Source: Beroe forskalii
Taxonomy: Eukaryota; Ctenophora; Nuda; Beroida; Beroidae
Direction: 5' to 3'
DNA length: 64,000 nucleotides
Assembly: GCA_011033025.1 (NCBI GenBank)
Contig: WFMF01000006.1
Coordinates: forward strand, 682,001 to 746,000
The notes under the pieces are model-generated. The model ran no database searches. It was not told where the DNA came from and saw only the letters and a program-made list of their open reading frames with translations. How positions within the stretch are numbered: position 1 is the stretch's first letter; every line of letters begins with the position of its first letter. Shown piece after piece: positions 1 to 11,807 of this stretch. The position numbers and the translations under genes are program-made.

Positions 1-76
1 GGGGGGGGGCTTGGCCCTACCTAAGATTTTTTCAAAAATTTGAACATAGAAAGGACGTGAAAATTTAGGTGCATGT

Positions 77-291
77 AACGTTCGTCGGTCGATCGAATGG
101 AATTGGTCGATCGATCAACTTCATGTGATCAACTCATGTGTTTTTAATGGAAAATCTTTAAGCTAGTAGGGAAACAACTAAATATTGCTCATTTAAACAC
201 GATTCTAGTCAACAGGGACTATTAAAACACATCATTCGTTCAAATGGAGTTGATCGATCGACCAATTCCATTCGATCGACCGACGAACGTT
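77..291. mobile_element. MITE with 44-bp terminal inverted repeats
   Basis: The first 44 bases (77-120) are an exact reverse complement of the last 44 (248-291); the ends are AACGTTCGTCGG and CCGACGAACGTT. No coding capacity, 215 bp long. A diverged relative with a matching interior lies at 59421-59626 inside a CCT8 intron, which shows that this is a dispersed family and not a local palindrome. No clear target-site duplication was seen, so the superfamily is left open. Confidence 0.8.
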
Positions 292-688
292 AGGGGCGCC
301 TTAGTTCATTAAGACAGAAATTTTCCTGAAATTCACCTTTTTCAGAGTTGAATCAATTAAATGAATAATCAATTAAACAATCAATTAAATGAATAAAACA
401 TGATTTTAGTTGTATTTTTATGCAAAATAGTGAAAAGTAGGGCTATGAAAAATGAAAATTTGCTTTTGTAAATTTTGGCCCCCCGTAGTTTTCAAAAGGC
501 CCCCCCTAGAATAAATCTAGGGCGGGCCTTGGCCCCCACTAGCTCAAAAAAGTGTGTAATGGCATGGTATGCAGTACCATAATGAGTCAAATAAAATGTC
601 TTTAACAAATTCAACATTGCTGTAGTTGTACTTATAGGGACACTTTGCCTCTTCAAACGCGTCAACTTAAATGCCCACTGACCATGTA
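292..688. other. Intergenic or intronic DNA without recognised gene
   Basis: AT-rich sequence with short repeats of AATCAATTAAA type near 350-400 and two C-rich runs near 480-530. No exon of the neighbouring tropomodulin gene could be recognised here, although its missing 3' exons must lie to the left of 1073. Confidence 0.5.
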
Positions 689-1080
689 GACACTAACCAG
701 CGAGATACACATGGACACTAACCAGCGAGAGACACATGGACACTAACCAGCGAGAGACATGTGGACACTAACCAGCGAGATACACATGGACACTAACCAG
801 CGAGAGACATGTGGACACTAACCAGCGAGATACACATGGACACTAACCAGCGAGAGACATGTGGACACTAACCAGCGAGATACACATGGACACTAACCAG
901 CGAGATACACATGGACACTAACCAGCGAGAGACATGTGGACACTAACCAGCGAGATACACATGGACACTAACCAGCGAGAGACATGTGGACACTAACCAG
1001 CGAGAGACATGTAGACACTAACCAGCGAGAGACATGTAGACACTAACCAGCGAGAGACATGTAGACACTAACCAGCGAGA
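689..1080. repeat. 25-bp minisatellite, 16 copies
   Basis: Sixteen consecutive 25-bp units built on GACACTAACCAGCGAGA followed by TACACATG, GACATGTG or GACATGTA. The unit is not a multiple of three and its reverse strand contains TAG, so it is not coding. Read on the minus strand every unit contains CGCTG|GTTAGT, a good splice donor; the right-most unit supplies the apparent donor of a tropomodulin exon ending at 1073. Confidence 0.9.
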
Positions 1081-3981
1081 GCGTCTATATCTCCGTCAGT
1101 GATATCCTCGCCCCCAGCCCCCTCTGCCTCCGCAAGCAGTTTCTCAAACTCTGTGTCGTACACCGTCTTCTCTTTCTTTTCCTCCGGTCTCACGTACACT
1201 TTACCTGTCAAGAAGCCCGTGGGTGTTACTTTGGTAGGGAAGTACCAAATATTCTGTTATTTTGTTAGCTCACTTTTCACATACGTACATTATGCATTCT
1301 TAAGCAGCGTGGATCTTCTGTGGATACTGTAACATTATAACTTTAGCCTATCGTTTAGTCTATCGTTGCAATGCATATTGTGGATGAAAGAAAGTCAGTT
1401 TCGCCTTCTCCTAATATGCATCACAGCGCTAAATCTAAATTTTCGTAACATGGCTGCAGGTATTATTTCTCACAAAATATGACCTTTGTAGATACTTTAT
1501 CGACGGTATGTGGTGTGATGACCACCAAATGAGCCGTAGTAAAAGCCGTGGTAAACGGCATCCGCCAACCGTGCTCAGGTATATATTGTTCAAGCAGTTA
1601 ACTCAATAATATATACCCACTGTATTTAACGTTTTGACTTTAGTGAATAAGTGAACTTCTACATTCTACAATATGTTACCAATATGAATATATTACTTAT
1701 TTTATGTTGTGTGCAGATCGATCGATGGACTGAGGGATTGATAAAGACGCGCAAATTATGTACTGTTCTCACGTCAATTTCCGATATAAATTCTATGAAA
1801 GTAGAGCAAAATTGCACGTTTTTATCAATCCCTCCATTAATACTTTAATAGAGGGATCTGCACATAATACCGGGTGTGCCAAAAAAAAGTAGACAATTGT
1901 AGAGCTTGATTACTCAGCTTGTGTTTAGAGTTTCCTAATGAAATTTTAGGATGTCCTAGGTATAGGCTGAAAGTTTTCTCAACAAAAATTTGAAGTGTCT
2001 AGCCCAAAAAATGTCCGAGATATCAACAAAAAACCAGTTTTTCGGCTATATTTCAGATTTTGAGAGTCAACAACTCGGCTTGTGTTTGGAGTTTCTTAAT
2101 GAAATTTTGGGATGTCATAGGTATGGGCTATACATTTTTGCGCCACGAATTTGAAGTGTCTAGCTCAAAAAATGTCTCAGTTATAACCAAAAAAGCGTGG
2201 TTTTGCCCCTATCTCAGTTTCTTTGCCCATATCTCTGTTTCTGTGACTCAAAAATGTTTGCAACTCCAGGGTCATATTGGTCAGATCTTGCCCGAAATAT
2301 CCTGAAAGTTTCATTAAGATTGCTCGAAAAACCTAGGAGATATGCGCCTTTTTGTTAACATGTTATCAGTATAGCGCGTTATTACTGTGTCATAACTGTG
2401 TCATAAAACTATGCACGCTTGCGTATTTACACTTTTTTGCGTTAGTAAAAGGCGCATATCCTCGAGGTTTTTCGAGCAATCTTAATGAAACTTTCAGGAT
2501 ATTTCGGACAAGATCTGACCAATATGACCCTGGAGTTGCAAACATTTTTGAGTCCCAGAAACAGAGATATAGGCAAAGAAACAGAGATAGGGGCAAAACC
2601 ACGCTTTTTGGTGATAACTGAGACATTTTTTGAGCTAGACACTTCAAATTCGTAGTGCAAAAATGTATAGCCCATACCTATGACATCCCAAAATTTCATT
2701 AAGAAACTCCAAACACAAGCCGAGTTATTGACTCTCAAAATCTGAAATATAGCCGAAAAACTGGTTTTTTGTTGATATCTCGGACATTTTTTGGGCTAGA
2801 CACTTCAAATTTTTGTTGAGAAAACTTTCAGCCTATACCTAGGACATCCCAAAATTTCATTAGGAAACTCCAAAAACAAGCTGAGTAATCGAGCTCTACA
2901 ATTGTCTACTTTTTTTTGACACACCCGGTACATAAACAGGATTTAAAAAACATGTCAGATCAGGAGCCACAGTTTCATACAAGTTTCATGTTGTCAGGTG
3001 TCAGCCATGTAAATTATGAACCAAGACTCTATTCTCAGTTTCTAACAGTAACACTACACGTTATTTCAGTTATTACCTAGAGGTATCATTATAACGTGAA
3101 AGTGTGAAGAAACGAGACGACAAGTCCATAACTCGGACATGATTGATTTATACACGTTTCTAACAGTTTTGGCCTACCTCTAGTTTCCTTGGTGTATGGA
3201 ATGTAGTCTCGTCCGATTTGGGAGGCGATGGCTGCTTCCTCCATCCATTTGTTAAGTGCCGCTTTGTCGATGGTGGCTTGTCCTTCCTTATCTATGTGAT
3301 ACTTGACTCTGTCGGACGCAGGCAGCAAGTCATCCTGTGAGTGGTAGGGAAACGTGATGACGTGCCAGAGACACGTCACTAACACGTTATCTCAACATTA
3401 CAAGCCCTTTTACTTTGGTATGTACGGTGATGCTTTGTGATTTTTTACAAAATTACTCAGTGCACTGAAACGCATCTTGATGTAATATGTTTAAATTAAC
3501 ATCAAAACAGTGTTCAATGTTCAGTGCACTTTCGTGTATAGAAGTATAGAATACAATGTTATGTTATTATGTTGATAAGTTGACAAGTACCTCACAGGTT
3601 GAATACACACAATTGTTTTGAATTTAGAGAATACACTTTCTAAGTTTTAAAGGTTCGAGGAATAATTTGCAGGACACGAATCCATACGATGCAACATTTT
3701 GAACAGCTTCATCAAAGTCGAAGATGAATGAGTGCAAATGTAGAAGCCATGTAAGATTCATTTCGAATAGGTAGTGATTTATTCATTGATACTGTCCGAT
3801 ACAAATTAATAATCACGCATACACCGCAAATCAAAAATCTCCACCATTCATCGAACTCCGATAATCCAATTTTAACTTGACTGAAGGTTTTTACTTACAC
3901 ACAACTCTGAGTTGAGTTGTTCAATCTCTTCTTTGGAAAGACCGTCGAAAAAGTCATCGCTCAAATAGTCCATCAACCGTT
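1073..3981 (-). CDS. TMOD: Tropomodulin, partial (three exons)
   Basis: Tropomodulin caps actin filament pointed ends together with tropomyosin. Three exons join in frame on the minus strand: 3981-3899 (…RLMDYLSDDFFDGLSKEE), 3334-3178 (DDLLPASDRVKYHID… to …YIPYTKETRG) and 1204-1073 (KVYVRPEEKKEKTVYDTEFE…). Acceptors are CCAG|AA, TCACAG|GAT and TTGACAG|GT; donors are TGT|GTAAGT, GAG|GTAGGC and GCTG|GTTAGT. Phases fit throughout. The series LLPA…, then DYIPYT-E-RG, then KV is the family's N-terminal signature (LLPAG…DLVPYTGEKRGKV in vertebrates); the segment between LLPA and YIPYT is quite divergent. The first coding exon (right of 3981) and the leucine-rich C-terminal exons (left of the window) were not found. 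Exon 1204-1073 runs straight into the 25-bp minisatellite, whose first unit provides its donor. Family assignment is firm; tropomodulin versus leiomodin is less sure. Confidence 0.8.
1870..2928. mobile_element. 1.06-kb foldback element, TA target duplication
   Basis: Two arms of about 480 bp (1870-2351 and 2447-2928) are near-perfect inverted copies around a spacer of roughly 95 bp. Termini are CCGGGTGTGCCAAAA and its complement, flanked by TA on both sides (1868-1869, 2929-2930), as in Tc1/mariner-type non-autonomous elements. Reading frames inside appear on both strands only because of the palindrome; no transposase is present. Lies in the tropomodulin intron between 1205 and 3177. Confidence 0.85.
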
Positions 3982-6900
3982 CTGGTGTGAATTGAGAGTT
4001 TAGTCAGTGTTGAATATAAAGAAGGGAAGGATACAATTATTATACACTCAGTTTTTTTCAACAAGAAACTGTCTATAACTGCAAAAGAAACTAGAATTTT
4101 GAAACAGATTCATAAACCTAGCCAAGCATTTTGGAAAATCAAAAAATTCACAGATTAATAATTTAGTAATTATTTAATTAGTAACAAACTTGTAGTCTAA
4201 ATTCTATGTTTGGGTTTGAATTCCGGTTCCAAAAAACTGAGCGTACACATTATTATGGTCACGATTACAGCTATGAATACGGCTGTAAAAACGCTAATTG
4301 GTGCTCAAACTAACGTTTATCCCAGACAATCACAACAGAAACATTGGAGCGTAAGTTTAAGTAAGGTGCTTCCATAATAGATGCTATTATAACCCAAAAT
4401 CCCAGGAGTAAGAGTCATAAAGACATAAGATAAAAAGGATTAACTCCCACAAAGAAGATTCACAGGAAAGATGCAAGGAAACTTAACTAGCTTAATTGAT
4501 AAGTACACCCCAGTTAATCTCGCCTTCATAAATACACGCCTTAATTTCTACCACTAGAAAGTACACAAAGAAATAGCAGTAAACCAAAAGAAAACATAGG
4601 GCCCACAATATCATTTATTTTAGTGGGTTCTTATAAGGGTCCAAAGAATTAGTATCATTAATGCAATACTGTAATTCCGGAAGCAAAAGAAAAGTAAGTG
4701 TCTATGTCTCGATTGAATCACACCGCAATAAGGTTAATGATTTTATGACAGTTACAGCGATGACGAGTCTTACCTAATTGCAGTTCAGGGGCTGTTCAGG
4801 AAGATTATAATTACTTTAGGATAAATATCGCATTTGAAAGGTAGCCAATTGTAAGTGTGATTCATTGTGGGTTGTTTTTACGTTTTTAATTTTTTATAAT
4901 ATTATCATGTGGGTTACAATATTACCTACAAATTACTAAATTAGCTGGAATAGCAGATTTATGATTACAATATAGCAAATAATGGGTACCTGTTTGACTT
5001 GGCAATTATTGTTTAACACGAGGACAATAATAACAATTGTATAAGTACACCTTACCATTCTACGGCCTAGGTTTTTATACAATACCAAGTCGATTATTCT
5101 GTACACAGTTAATTACTCGTTGACAGTTTTCAATTAAAACACTGATAAAAATCGAATGTTAAAAACATAAAGAAAAGGAAAACAAGGCGGAAGAGTGCTT
5201 AGATTATAGGAGAGCCATGTTAGCATGTTGCTTGGTTCACGATATCTGTGAGTGTACTCGGTAACTTAGTCAGAGCTACTCGTTATGAGGGTCATAGGGT
5301 CTGTATGATTATGAAAAGCCAGTGTACTGTAATTACACTTACATTTTAAACAATGGCAACCTTCATAATCGTTTATATGGTAACCGTGGTTGCATGGGGC
5401 AGGATCCAGACAGTTTAACATTTAAATAGCAATATATCGTGCTATATAGTACAAAGTTAAATCTCACGCAGATGTCATGCAGTAGATCTGGGGGCCAGAT
5501 CTAGGAGATGGATGGTACGATTATGCAGTAGATTTATATTAGTATTAGTTATTGTTAGTATTAGTTGTTGTCACTAGTGAGAGCAGGACACTGTATGTAC
5601 TATGGTGAACAATTGAAATTCGAAGCTTTTTATTATTCAACTACTACTGATCAGAGAAATAAAAGTAAGAGAAAAAGGTATCAACATGAATAAAGCTAAA
5701 ACTCTAAAATAGGAAACATTGTGTTTATATGGTTTAAAGTATGGGATTATGAATAGGTAGTAATATGCATACATTTACAAAAACAGTAAGATATGCTTGA
5801 AAGATTTAGCTCCCAAGTGATATCTAAAGGTTTCAACAAAGCAAAAATCCCCATGTCATCACGAACAAAGTTAGTAATTTTATTAATAACCCGCTGCAAC
5901 TCACTACGTTGTTGTAATTGTGGCATATAGAAAGACAAGTGACAACAAAATAATGTTCACAAGATATTGAGATCTGGTAGTGCTAACGTTTAAGCTTCCC
6001 ATTATGAAGGAGAAAAGAAACCCTTATTTTTAAAACAGAGATTTAAATTAATTCATAGATAAGATCAGACTTGCTGAACAAAAGAAGCATGATCCCTTGT
6101 AAGCTTGAAATTACTGCTATACAAAACCAACAATAATAGTGCAAAGGGAAAGACAATCTCCGTGTATGGTTATTGAATTACGAGACATGCTACTTACGTG
6201 GGGCTACCATGGCTACTAGTAACTTGGTTAAGACGTGGGTTAGTTTTTAATTAAATCAAATTGAGGAGTCAATGTAACACACAGGTTAACAATGATATTA
6301 ATATATTATTAACAATTGCTGTGTTCATCATATTATATAGGTTGATAAATTCAAATAACACTGATGATTTTATTTGTAAACTGTAAGTATTTACTCCCAA
6401 ATAACAATCAACATACCAAAGTACCATTAAATAAAACTACAGTACAGTACTGAAGCGAAAAAATTGTGAACGGTGGCCGGAGGCCACGGGCCCTGCTAGT
6501 AAAGAATAAAAGAACGATGATATGGGTATTGGTCAAAAATACGAATGTAGGTGGTGCAATCAGGTTATCGATCTTGTCATAGTGCATAGTGAAATAAGGA
6601 ACTTATCACACTCAGCTGCGCCTTTTACAATAAGAACTGGAAACACACTGTTACTCGACTGATAACCTTTCACTAATAATTAACTTTTGATATAGGAAGA
6701 CCCATTCTTGGACCCATGAAAAGTTAATAGAGGAATAACCCACTATGTTATCGGTTCATAACATAGTACAGTGAACTTCATCGGTTATATGAAAGTTACC
6801 AAGTGAAAAAGAGTCTTTCTGGAATTTTCGATTAATTCATAACATTATCATCATAATGGTACCTTGAATATAGGGATGAGTTTCACTGTACTCGCTTATT

Positions 6901-7577
6901 GTCTATCTTTGGACCCATGAAAAGTTAACAGAGGAATAACTCACTATTTTATTGGTTCATTAATCATTTCCATCGAAGATCACATTAGGTCAAAATGGAA
7001 AAGGTACTTCAAAAGTTCAGATACTGGATACCTAGATCTTACAAATTTGATAAATTCATGTATTTTATTACAAATAAAAGTTTTATTTGACCAATATAAT
7101 TCACACTTCATGATCCACATTGATCAATACTTATTTTCATCCAATTTAGAAAATGCGATATCACAAATGTTTGTGATTAAAATGAAAAACAAATTACAGC
7201 AATCTTAATCCCCTAATTCAAAACAATAAGTTAAAGATTCCAATAAACAAATGTTCAACATTGTTAATGTAAACAATTCCTAAAATAACCTGGCTTTCAA
7301 TACTGATTAATATTGGCGATTTGATACCTTGAAACAGATCAGAGGCGCTCAGAGCAACAAACCAACTTACAGTGAATCAAAGTGCCTAACATTAGACTTA
7401 ATATGTCACATTTGTGACTAAGCACTTACATACATTCAATGCATTTATATAATGTCCTTGGAAATATTTGGAATGGTTACAAATTTTAAGGTTTCTTCCA
7501 ACGCATCATTTAGGTGTGGCATTAATTTAATCTATTCAACAAAATGTCATTGCTTATTATACAATGTACATTGCACA
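3982..7577. other. AT-rich stretch, no recognised gene
   Basis: Probably the 5' intron and upstream region of tropomodulin. I found no reading frame with convincing protein character on either strand. It holds a hairpin with CTAGT end near 6469-6500 (GTGGCC-GGA-GGCCAC, then CCCTGCTAGT) similar to those at 37226 and 40834, and a short duplication at 6707-6965. Confidence 0.5.
6707..6965. repeat. Short direct repeat pair
   Basis: About 55 bp starting GGACCCATGAAAAGTTAA at 6710 recur at 6911 with few mismatches; the copies are about 200 bp apart. Function unknown. Confidence 0.6.
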
Positions 7578-7579
7578 TA

Positions 7580-9180
7580 CCTTATTGGACCTTATTTAAC
7601 CGGCCCTTAAGGACAAAAACAGCTTTGAAATTTTTGTCCAAAGGGCCAGTTAAAAAATGGCCGGTTAAAGTGGGGCCAAATTAAATCAAAGGCCAGTTAA
7701 TTAAGGTCAGATGAAACTTTCAGGCAACTCGGTAATCTGCCGATGCACACCTGGGGCACAACCTGGGCACACCTGTGGCACACCTGGGGCACATCTCGGG
7801 CACACTTCGGGCACAATCTAAATCTTTTCTGTATATAATCACCTGGGGCAAATTTGGGTACATCCACCTTGGGCACACCTCGGGCACCCTGGAGCACACT
7901 TGGGGCACACCTGGGGCACATCTCGGTTGCTCATTCTCTTGGAGGGAGCAGAACATCTCTTTCCAGAGTGATTGACCAAGATGCTCTCTTCGTCGGGGCT
8001 GATGCAGAGGATCCAGGAGGACTGAACTGATCGATAGCTGCCGACAAGTCCGCATCAAAAAGAAGGCTGCCATCGTAAACAGAGGGATGCAGCAGGAGGT
8101 CAATTGCTGATGTTGAGGCAGGAGGGATGTAAAGGGTAGAAGGGTTTGGAGGAGTAGGGGGAGGAGTGTCGTCAGACGCAGCAGAGGAGATAATGATATT
8201 GACGAAGATTTGGAATCAATCATCTTTTTAACTTATTCGATGATGAACTAAATGGGATGGGAATTGTGGAGCACGTGAGTTCACGTGAAAGTTGTAGAAA
8301 TATCACACAGGATTTTCGTCTTGATAACATTGAATTGATTTGGTTAAATTCTGATATTCCTCTTATATCTTTATATTGCGAACTCGTTTAGTGAAACAAG
8401 GAGTTATTAATCAAAAATATTTTCAATGATCGACATATAAGAGGAATATCAGAATTTAATCAAATCAATTGAAACAATGCGACTCTTGAGTATAACCCCA
8501 CTGAAGCAACTGATAACATTGAAATAAGGCACGTGGAATTTGAGCCAGTTGCTTTAGTTCCCGAAATGGCGAAATGTGCCCCAAGTGTGCCCGATATGTG
8601 CCCCAGGTGTGCCCGAGATGTGCCCAAGCCTTGAGCACACCTTGGGCCCCAAGGTGTGCCCAAAATGTGCCCTTGGGTGGTTGTGCCCCAGATATGTTTT
8701 GCGCATTAGTTGTGTCCGAGATGTGCCCATGGTGTGCCCCAGGGTGCCCGAGATGTGCCCCAGGTGGTTGTGTCCAAATGTGCCCCAGGTGTGTCTTACT
8801 CTTGTGCCTGGAGTGTGCCCGAGGTGTGCCCGAAATGTGCCCCAGGTTGTGCCCCAGGTGCGCATCGGCAGATTACTGAGTTACCAACTTTCATTACTTG
8901 GCTTATGTACAGTTAAATTCGATTTACCATCATTATAGACCACAGGTTATGACCTAAATCATGATATAAGACCAGGATATGGGTTTTTGATGCAATTTAC
9001 TTGGTATAAGTTCGTTTTCGAGGCTATTTTTGAGCAAAAATTTCGTGGCTTGGCAACCACTTAAAAAATTTTTGCCCAAGGGGCAAGTTTAAATGGTTCA
9101 AAAATGATTCAATTTTTATCCATGGTGCCGATTTAAAAAGGGCCAGTTAAAAAAGGCCGGCTAAAGAAGGGCCAATAAGG
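7580..9180. mobile_element. 1.6-kb foldback element with satellite arms
   Basis: Ends are CCTTATTGGACC… and …GGGCCAATAAGG, flanked by TA (7578-7579 and 9181-9182). Sub-terminal blocks GGCCAGTTAAA/GGCCGGTTAAA occur at both sides. The arms hold short tandem units of GGGGCACACCTGGGCACA type (7740-7930) and their complement (8575-8870). An inner inverted pair lies at about 8335-8365 and 8430-8470. Translations of the arms look like cysteine-rich CPRCAPGVP repeats, but they occur in several frames and on both strands, so they are not protein. A 215-bp relative sits at 59659-59873. Confidence 0.8.
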
Positions 9181-9182
9181 TA

Positions 9183-10748
9183 TATATTATAGATACATAC
9201 TATTTATACAAATTTTTAGATTTTAAATTTTCAAACATTTGATGCGTACAGATCTTCCAATGTTTAGGCGGATACCATGATTTTAAGTATTTTTACGAGT
9301 TTAAAGTGTTAGTGTAGTTTTATAAAGGAGTAACTGGGTTTGCATTTTCGTCATTTTTCGCCAAATTTGTCATCGCACCTTGACAATTGTAAAATTTCAA
9401 TATTTTGCATGAAACTCGGAGTTGGTGAACAGATTGTTTTATTTCTACTCGTATTCAGCTCCTTTCCACAGAGATAGTCGAGCACTGTGAGTGAAAGATT
9501 ACCGAATCTTATTGTACATACTATTTATACATACTTTTTATTCTCCCTTATATTTTTAGCTGTATATAATAATGCTTATTGGTTATGCATGTAGAAAAGG
9601 ACGATAGTGGTGTTCCAATATAACCAATATAGAAAACTCCAGTTCACATCTCCAAGCTTTTCAACACAGTATTCCACGTAGAATTAAACTGACAGCAGGG
9701 ACACCAGTATTCCTTTGTCTGTTTTGAAGATTTTACTTCTATCCAAACAACTTTACTAAAAGTGAATGGCCAGTATTTGAAGGATTCGTGTGTAATCAAG
9801 GCTGTAACAGTCAATAAGGAAGTGTATTCAATACTTTATTTGCACAAGATTTCACTGTAATAGGCCACTCCTTATTTTAAAACCCTCCAGCACAGTTTCC
9901 CGTACATTCGACTGAGACAACCATGTGGCTGCATAGGTAAGAATTCTCACCCCTACCCCGTATATTTATGGGCATATGAAAATTGGTAATAACTCAGCTT
10001 CTGAAGGTCGTTGGTCAAAAATTTTTGGACCTATACCCCAATTTTCTGGGCTGAGGAACACGGAAGGCTTAGAAATATGTAACTCAAGCAGAAAAAGAGA
10101 TGCGGCATTGTGAGGTACTTTTTTTTTACCGAAAATCATGATTTTTTCCAGGTAGGATTACTGTAGCTGTGGCCTGTGCTGTGTGCACATGCTTAAAATT
10201 ATTTTTTCGTCTGGACTTTTTTCTGCCAATTTTGTATGTCCTAAAGGATAGCTTTTGACCCCGAACAATATACAGTTCTCTAGTTGGGAAATTATGAAAC
10301 GCCCTAATAAGTTTTGGCCGACAACATGACGTCATCAAAAACTCCAAACTTATTGGAAGCACATATTGACTTGGAACTTTCAGTACATGGTCATTGAGAG
10401 TTGAGGTGATACTGCATGTACCAGGAAAGTTTCAAGTCATACTGTCCCAGGTAAGTTCCTAAAATTTAATTGTGTGAAGTTGTTGGCCATAACTTAAATT
10501 GTGCTAAATATAGTACTTTGCCACTAAATTACTGAACGATGGTCTGTAGAAAATAACTCATACAATAAAAATTACACTGAAACCAAATCTGAAATCTTTA
10601 AAAAGCTCACAAAGGATATAACATTGCTGATTGCTTGATTGTAGGCAATTTGGTTTTTTGATTTGCCAATGTATCTAGTACTAGTACTAGTGAACTAACA
10701 AGTAACAAAGAACTGATTCCATTCAGTTACTACTTTACTACAAAACTC
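9183..10748. other. No recognised gene
   Basis: AT-rich intergenic sequence without a persuasive coding region. Contains CTAGTACTAGTACTAGTG near 10675-10692. The only reading frame of note (10126-10362, minus) has no family resemblance I can recognise. Confidence 0.4.
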
Positions 10749-11038
10749 CAGGAAACAACCAGTTAACACAACTGTAACCAGTTAACTAACCTAATTTGTA
10801 GGCTTAAACCTGAAACCAATTTTTTCCATAAAAAACAAAACTGAACTGAAACTCACTTTATCAAAACCATGAAGAAACACAGTTGGTTTACCAAACAATA
10901 CCTTAAACTCTTGAAATACTGAAGTGCATTTAAATACTTTTAGTTGTCCAAAACCAAAAACAAAACATTTTGATTTTGAAAAACCTTAACCAAACTGGAA
11001 CCAAAGTTAGCGATTATATGGTAACTGGTTGTTTCCTG
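10749..11038. mobile_element. 290-bp MITE-like inverted repeat
   Basis: CAGGAAACAACCAGTTAAC at the left end is repeated in inverse as GTAACTGGTTGTTTCCTG at 11021-11038. The interior is rich in AACCAGTTAAC/AAACTGAAC motifs and has no reading frame. It ends 31 bp from the stop codon of the PIG-L gene and may lie within that gene's 3' UTR. Confidence 0.65.
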
Positions 11039-11069
11039 ATTACATTGCAATATTATGCTTAACTTTCCA

Positions 11070-11807
11070 CTATGCAGCAACACTCTTGAGTGTGTTGACA
11101 ACCATATACCTGCTGAATATGGCGTAAAGTTTCCTGAACCAAGTCAGCTGAGTGCAATGGCACTTCATAGCTGCCTGTATGTTTACAATATCCCGCAAAG
11201 ATGCAATGCTGTACACATTTGATACAGATGATATGAAGCAGTCCATGAAGCTACTGTACTTTCTCAGCAAATTAACTGATTCCAACTGATAAAGCAGAGT
11301 GCTCTCAGGCATCAGTTTGCTCTGAAATGCATGCTGGACACCTTTAGAAGTAGCTTGATGATTAGCATGCCCAGACACACCGTGATCATCAAAAGTGATG
11401 ACAATGTCAGCATGACAAACATGGGCATACCTGCCTACAATACTAGCCACATCCTCTTTACTCCAGTCACCTTTAGGATCATCTTGAAGTGCAGGAGAGT
11501 CAACCAAGTGGAGGTTCTGCATTTTCAACCCTAACCTACTTGTACTCATCTGTAATTCATTTCCTCTTACTTCTCCAAGCCCTGAATGATTGCCATTTGA
11601 CAAGCAAAGCAGGAACACTTCTCCAATTTCCTTGAAGTAACGAATTGTAGGACCAAAGAACATGCACTCATCATCAGGATGTGCTGTCACAAATAAAATC
11701 TTTCTATTTTGATATGAAGAAGGCCAGCGATGAGTACCAAGATAATAGATGCCAATGAAAATATAAGCAGCAATTGTGATAAGCAGTGAGATGACCACAG
11801 CATACAT
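11070..11807 (-). CDS. PIGL: GlcNAc-PI de-N-acetylase (PIG-L)
   Basis: Catalyses the second step of GPI-anchor synthesis, removing acetate from N-acetylglucosaminyl-phosphatidylinositol on the cytoplasmic face of the ER. The single-exon product is 245 residues (human about 252). Residues 2-22 form one hydrophobic membrane segment, as expected. The zinc-binding HPDDE motif is at 43-47 in the family context VTAHPDDECMFFGP, and DHGVSGHANH at 141-150 supplies the second metal/catalytic motif. ATG at 11805-11807 is the first in frame and precedes the membrane segment directly. The gene has no intron in its coding region and is AT-rich; proteasome alpha-5 follows upstream on the same strand about 900 bp away. 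All key residues are present, so it is probably functional. Confidence 0.93.
   Translation of the reverse strand: MYAVVISLLITIAAYIFIGIYYLGTHRWPSSYQNRKILFVTAHPDDECMFFGPTIRYFKEIGEVFLLCLSNGNHSGLGEVRGNELQMSTSRLGLKMQNLHLVDSPALQDDPKGDWSKEDVASIVGRYAHVCHADIVITFDDHGVSGHANHQATSKGVQHAFQSKLMPESTLLYQLESVNLLRKYSSFMDCFISSVSNVYSIASLRDIVNIQAAMKCHCTQLTWFRKLYAIFSRYMVVNTLKSVAA

Noticed and set aside
689-1080. Possible CRISPR-like array
   Set aside because: Head-to-tail 25-bp units with no unique spacers, in a eukaryotic intron.
2060-2738. Identical MRVNNSACVW-type peptide on both strands
   Set aside because: Consequence of the palindromic foldback element, not a duplicated gene.
8574-8938. Cysteine-rich CPRCAPGVP proteins on both strands
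   Set aside because: Translations of a short tandem repeat inside a foldback element; open in several frames and both strands.
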